The notes below the pieces were generated by a model. It ran no database searches and was not told the origin of the DNA. It saw only the letters and a list, made by a program, of their open reading frames with translations. This document shows positions 32,521 through 34,960 of a stretch of DNA of 34,960 nucleotides, piece by piece. Origin of the DNA: Lentimicrobium sp. (lineage in GTDB: Bacteria; Bacteroidota; Bacteroidia; Bacteroidales; Lentimicrobiaceae); contig JANJXJ010000136.1 of the NCBI GenBank assembly GCA_024709105.1, positions 1-34,960 on the forward strand, written 5' to 3'. The position numbers and the translations under genes are program-made. Position 1 is the first letter of the stretch. Each line of letters starts with the position of its first letter.

Positions 32521-33873
32521 TTATTTTGCAACCACATCGTCCTTGTCACTTACAAAATAAACCGAAACAGCTCCGATGATCAGCAGAAGGCCTGCTGTGA
32601 AGATGGCGTAAACTGCATGTCCGTGATAGAAATGTTTTACAATCGGTCCGCCGAAAATTCCGTTTACTATTTGCGGAAAAGTGATAAAAAAGTTAAAAAT
32701 GCCCATATACACTCCCATTTTTTTGGCTGGGATTGAACCGGCCAGAATGGCGTAAGGCATTGCCAGAATACTTGCCCAGGCTATACCTACACCTACCATG
32801 CTGAGGTTGAGCAGCCATTTCATTTCGGGTGAGGTAATTAAAATAATGGACATCAGTCCTATGCCGCCAATGCCCAGACAAATGGCATGGGTCATTTTGC
32901 GGCCAACCTTTAAGGCAATGTAGGGGAGGAGCAGCGCAAATACTGCGGCTACGGCATTGTAAACTCCAAAAATTACACCCACATAATTTCCTGCTTCATT
33001 GTATGCTTCGGAACTGCGGTCGGTGGCCGGAAGTCCCCACACATGCTGCGCCAGAGCCGGCGTAGTAAATACCCACATGGAGAACAGTGCAAACCACGAG
33101 AAAAACTGAACCAATCCCAGCTGTTTCATGGTTTTGGGCATGTTGGCAAAGTCTTTGAAAATGTCGAAAATGCTGGCGGTTTTTTCCTCTGTGGCATGTT
33201 CTTCCTCGTCAAATGAGGCCAGTTCTTCGGGCGAATACTCTTTGGTGGTGAAGACTGTAAGCAGAATGGAGCCTACCAGCACGGTGGCGCCAACAAAGAA
33301 TGAAAGTATCAGATACACGGGTACACTGCCTTCGCTGGCTTCGGATGAAACTCCGAACCAGTTGGCCAGCACATAAGGCAGCCATGAGCCAACCACAGCG
33401 CCCACACCAATAAGTGCGGTTTGTATTGAAAAACCAAGTGTGCGCTGATCGCTGGGCAGTTTGTCGGCTACCAGTGCCCTGAAAGGTTCCATGGCCACAT
33501 TGAACGAGGCATCCATAATCATAAGCATACCGGCACCTACGTAAAGGGCGGGGAGAAAGGCTGCAAATTCAGGAGAGTTGGGCATCAGAATCAATCCGAT
33601 GGCTGCCATAACTGCTCCGGCCAGGAAATAGGGTTTTCTGCGGCCAAAACGGTTCCAGGTGTTGTCGCTGTAATGTCCGATGATGGGCTGAACAATCATT
33701 CCGGTAACGGGAGCCACCAGCCAGAACCAGGATAGATGTTCCACTTCGGCTCCGAAGGTTTGCAAAATACGGCTGGCATTGGCATTTTGCAGCGCAAAAC
33801 CCATCTGAACTCCCAGAAAGCCAAAACTCATATTAAAAATTTGCCAGAAACTCAGGCGCGGTTTTCTTTTCAT
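32521..33873 (-). CDS. MFS sugar transporter (SLC45/GPH-like)
   Basis: 450 residues with about 12 hydrophobic segments. The N-terminal LSFWQIFNMSFGFLGVQ start and the WFWLVAPVTGMIVQPIIG segment, followed by GRRKPYF in the first cytoplasmic loop, are typical of the SLC45-type maltose/sucrose transporters found in Bacteroidota. An acidic central loop (about 210-235) separates two six-helix halves. It probably imports maltose or related oligosaccharides across the inner membrane for MalQ, the GH13 enzyme and the GH65 fusion. First gene of a two-gene operon; only a weak TAATTTTA box is seen upstream (33904-33897). Confidence 0.88.
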   Translation of the reverse strand: MKRKPRLSFWQIFNMSFGFLGVQMGFALQNANASRILQTFGAEVEHLSWFWLVAPVTGMIVQPIIGHYSDNTWNRFGRRKPYFLAGAVMAAIGLILMPNSPEFAAFLPALYVGAGMLMIMDASFNVAMEPFRALVADKLPSDQRTLGFSIQTALIGVGAVVGSWLPYVLANWFGVSSEASEGSVPVYLILSFFVGATVLVGSILLTVFTTKEYSPEELASFDEEEHATEEKTASIFDIFKDFANMPKTMKQLGLVQFFSWFALFSMWVFTTPALAQHVWGLPATDRSSEAYNEAGNYVGVIFGVYNAVAAVFALLLPYIALKVGRKMTHAICLGIGGIGLMSIILITSPEMKWLLNLSMVGVGIAWASILAMPYAILAGSIPAKKMGVYMGIFNFFITFPQIVNGIFGGPIVKHFYHGHAVYAIFTAGLLLIIGAVSVYFVSDKDDVVAK

Positions 33874-34136
33874 ATTCCAGTGCTAGTTTAAGAGGCTAAA
33901 ATTACGGAAAAACTCTGAATGGGCAAGCTACCACCCGGCCTGGAAACATTTTTCAGCGGACCGCAGGCCTCCCATCGCAACCGGAATTGTGGAACAGCTT
34001 CATTTTGTTATTATTATACAATCATAGCCGGGCAATAAACTCAGAAAACATGGGGCACACTGATTTTATCCTTGTTATAAATGCTTTTGAAGCAAAAAAA
34101 AAGCGGTTTTCTGCAACAGCATGCAGTTACTTTTTT

Positions 34137-34144
34137 TAATTTTG
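34137..34144 (+). promoter_or_regulatory. Candidate -7 box of the tRNA-Gly gene
   Basis: TAATTTTG, an exact TAnnTTTG, 10 bp before the mature tRNA. The start point would fall a few bases before the tRNA 5' end. The -33 element is not clear. Confidence 0.55.
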
Positions 34145-34154
34145 CATTACCGAC

Positions 34155-34227
34155 GCGGAAGTAGCTCAGTCGGTAGAGCATCAGCTTCCCAAGCTGAGGG
34201 TCGCGGGTTCGAGCCCCGTTTTCCGCT
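34155..34227 (+). tRNA. tRNA-Gly (anticodon CCC)
   Basis: All four stems fold: acceptor GCGGAAG/TTTCCGC (last pair G-T), D-stem GCTC/GAGC, anticodon stem TCAGC/GCTGA with loop TTCCCAA (anticodon CCC), and T-stem GCGGG/CCCGT with TTCGAGC. 73 bases including the discriminator T; no encoded CCA. Reads GGG codons. Confidence 0.95.
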
Positions 34228-34256
34228 CAACAGTGAAAATTGGATTTTTAATTGAT

Positions 34257-34291
34257 AACAGGCTGCCTGAAGCGGGAAGCCTGTTTTTTTT
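34257..34291 (+). terminator. Terminator after tRNA-Gly
   Basis: Stem AACAGGC/GCCTGTT with a 15-nt loop and a T-run, 30 bp past the tRNA. Confidence 0.75.
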
Positions 34292-34876
34292 ATTCTCAGT
34301 GTTGTTTTGAAGTGATGAAATTTATCTGTGGTTGAGGGTGATGATGGATTTTTGGGAGTTTTAAAACTGAACCTTCTTTGAACTGATAACATGATTTAAT
34401 AGAACACTGAGCTCGTCTAAGGCCGAGACATAGTGACACCGATAAGACTGATTTTCACAGATTTTGCGTTATTAAGAAAAGTAACTTGATGATTTTTTGT
34501 CTGATAAACTAAATTTGAAACATGTTATTATTTTGTAAATACAAGATGCATACTGGTATTAAATTTTAGAAATAATTTACTAAAGCAATTGATAATCAAG
34601 ATGAAAAGTTGAGTTATTATACCAGTTCTTAGCTTAATTTTGGCTAAACGCAAAATTTTAAGACTTAAAATACATAAGGAAGCAGTTTAAATACTATTTT
34701 TACTGTCATCAAAGATGTTCAGTTATCCTGATTAGTTAGGTATTGCTGGGCTTTACATGGTGCTGAATTTCAATGAAGTGTTTTAACTTAAAAACAAAAG
34801 TTGTTCCCTGGTTATTTAAATATGGTATTGAAAATAATGTGGTGGAGTTTTTGTTTTGATATTAACTGCAAGTCAA
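34292..34876. other. AT-rich region downstream of tRNA-Gly
   Basis: Visibly more AT-rich than the rest of the window, with no credible frame, RNA or strong hairpin. It may be the start of a transferred segment next to a tRNA, or a long regulatory region for the gene starting at 34877. Confidence 0.45.
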
Positions 34877-34960
34877 ATGGAAAAAGCTGATTTTAAGAAG
34901 ACCCTTGAGGAACTAAAACAAAAAATGAAGATGTATAAAGATCATCTTGAAACAACTGTT
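34877..34960 (+). CDS. Start of an unrecognised protein, cut by window end
   Basis: 28 codons from an ATG to the window edge, with an in-frame stop at 34835-34837 upstream. The peptide is Lys/Glu-rich with heptad-like spacing (MEKADFKKTLEELKQKMKM), suggesting a helical or coiled-coil start. The family cannot be named from this fragment, and a chance frame is not excluded. Confidence 0.4.
   Translation, partial: MEKADFKKTLEELKQKMKMYKDHLETTV

Overview
The window looks like a chromosomal segment of a Bacteroidota member, probably a Bacteroidales-like anaerobe. The evidence is: a type IX secretion C-terminal tail on a secreted CotH protein, a PorT-like beta-barrel, FAS1 and M16 envelope proteins, several promoters of the Bacteroidetes form (TTG, about 20 nt, TAnnTTTG), weak or absent Shine-Dalgarno sequences, and sugar genes typical of the phylum. 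A genus cannot be named from the sequence alone.

Layout. 1-567: two 150-bp direct copies of a hairpin-rich interspersed repeat. 568-3820: pta, a divergent 3-hydroxyacyl-CoA dehydrogenase homologue, and ackA, an acetate/ATP-forming operon with an unexpected middle gene. 3899-8196 (minus): yebC, then an ECF sigma factor, an anti-sigma factor with a duplicated N-terminal domain, and an envelope protein joining a GIN/DUF2807 head to a beta-barrel. The sigma and GIN genes share a TGTAAC-N17/18-GTC promoter, so this looks like a self-contained sigma regulon. 8503-11142: a soluble PAS histidine kinase and a REC-PAS-LuxR response regulator. 11143-11657: a third repeat copy made of several different hairpins. 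11658-13445 (minus): lepA. 13698-15959: a secreted CotH-kinase protein. 16041-17135 (minus): pfkA. 17310-21904: mgsA, a HAD phosphatase/mutase and an active/inactive pair of M16 peptidases. 21905-22573: a fourth repeat copy and an AT-rich gap. 22574-23506: a two-domain FAS1 lipoprotein.

23737-33873 is an alpha-glucan utilisation region: a single-chain beta-phosphoglucomutase/GH65 phosphorylase fusion, two tandem uridine-kinase-like P-loop proteins, an apparently intact IS3-family element, a cytoplasmic GH13 enzyme, malQ and an MFS sugar transporter. The inferred scheme is import of oligosaccharide by the MFS protein, trimming and transfer by the GH13 enzyme and MalQ, phosphorolysis by GH65, and conversion of beta-glucose-1-phosphate to glucose-6-phosphate by the fused mutase. 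This feeds PfkA, with MgsA as the methylglyoxal bypass and Pta/AckA as the ATP-yielding exit. A tRNA-Gly(CCC) follows, then about 650 bp of AT-rich DNA and the start of an open frame that runs off the end.

The observations most worth following are the degenerate P-loop in the first of the two kinase-like paralogues, the loss of two active-site residues in the dehydrogenase between pta and ackA, the shared ECF promoter, the outward promoter near the right end of the IS, and the mosaic hairpin repeats.
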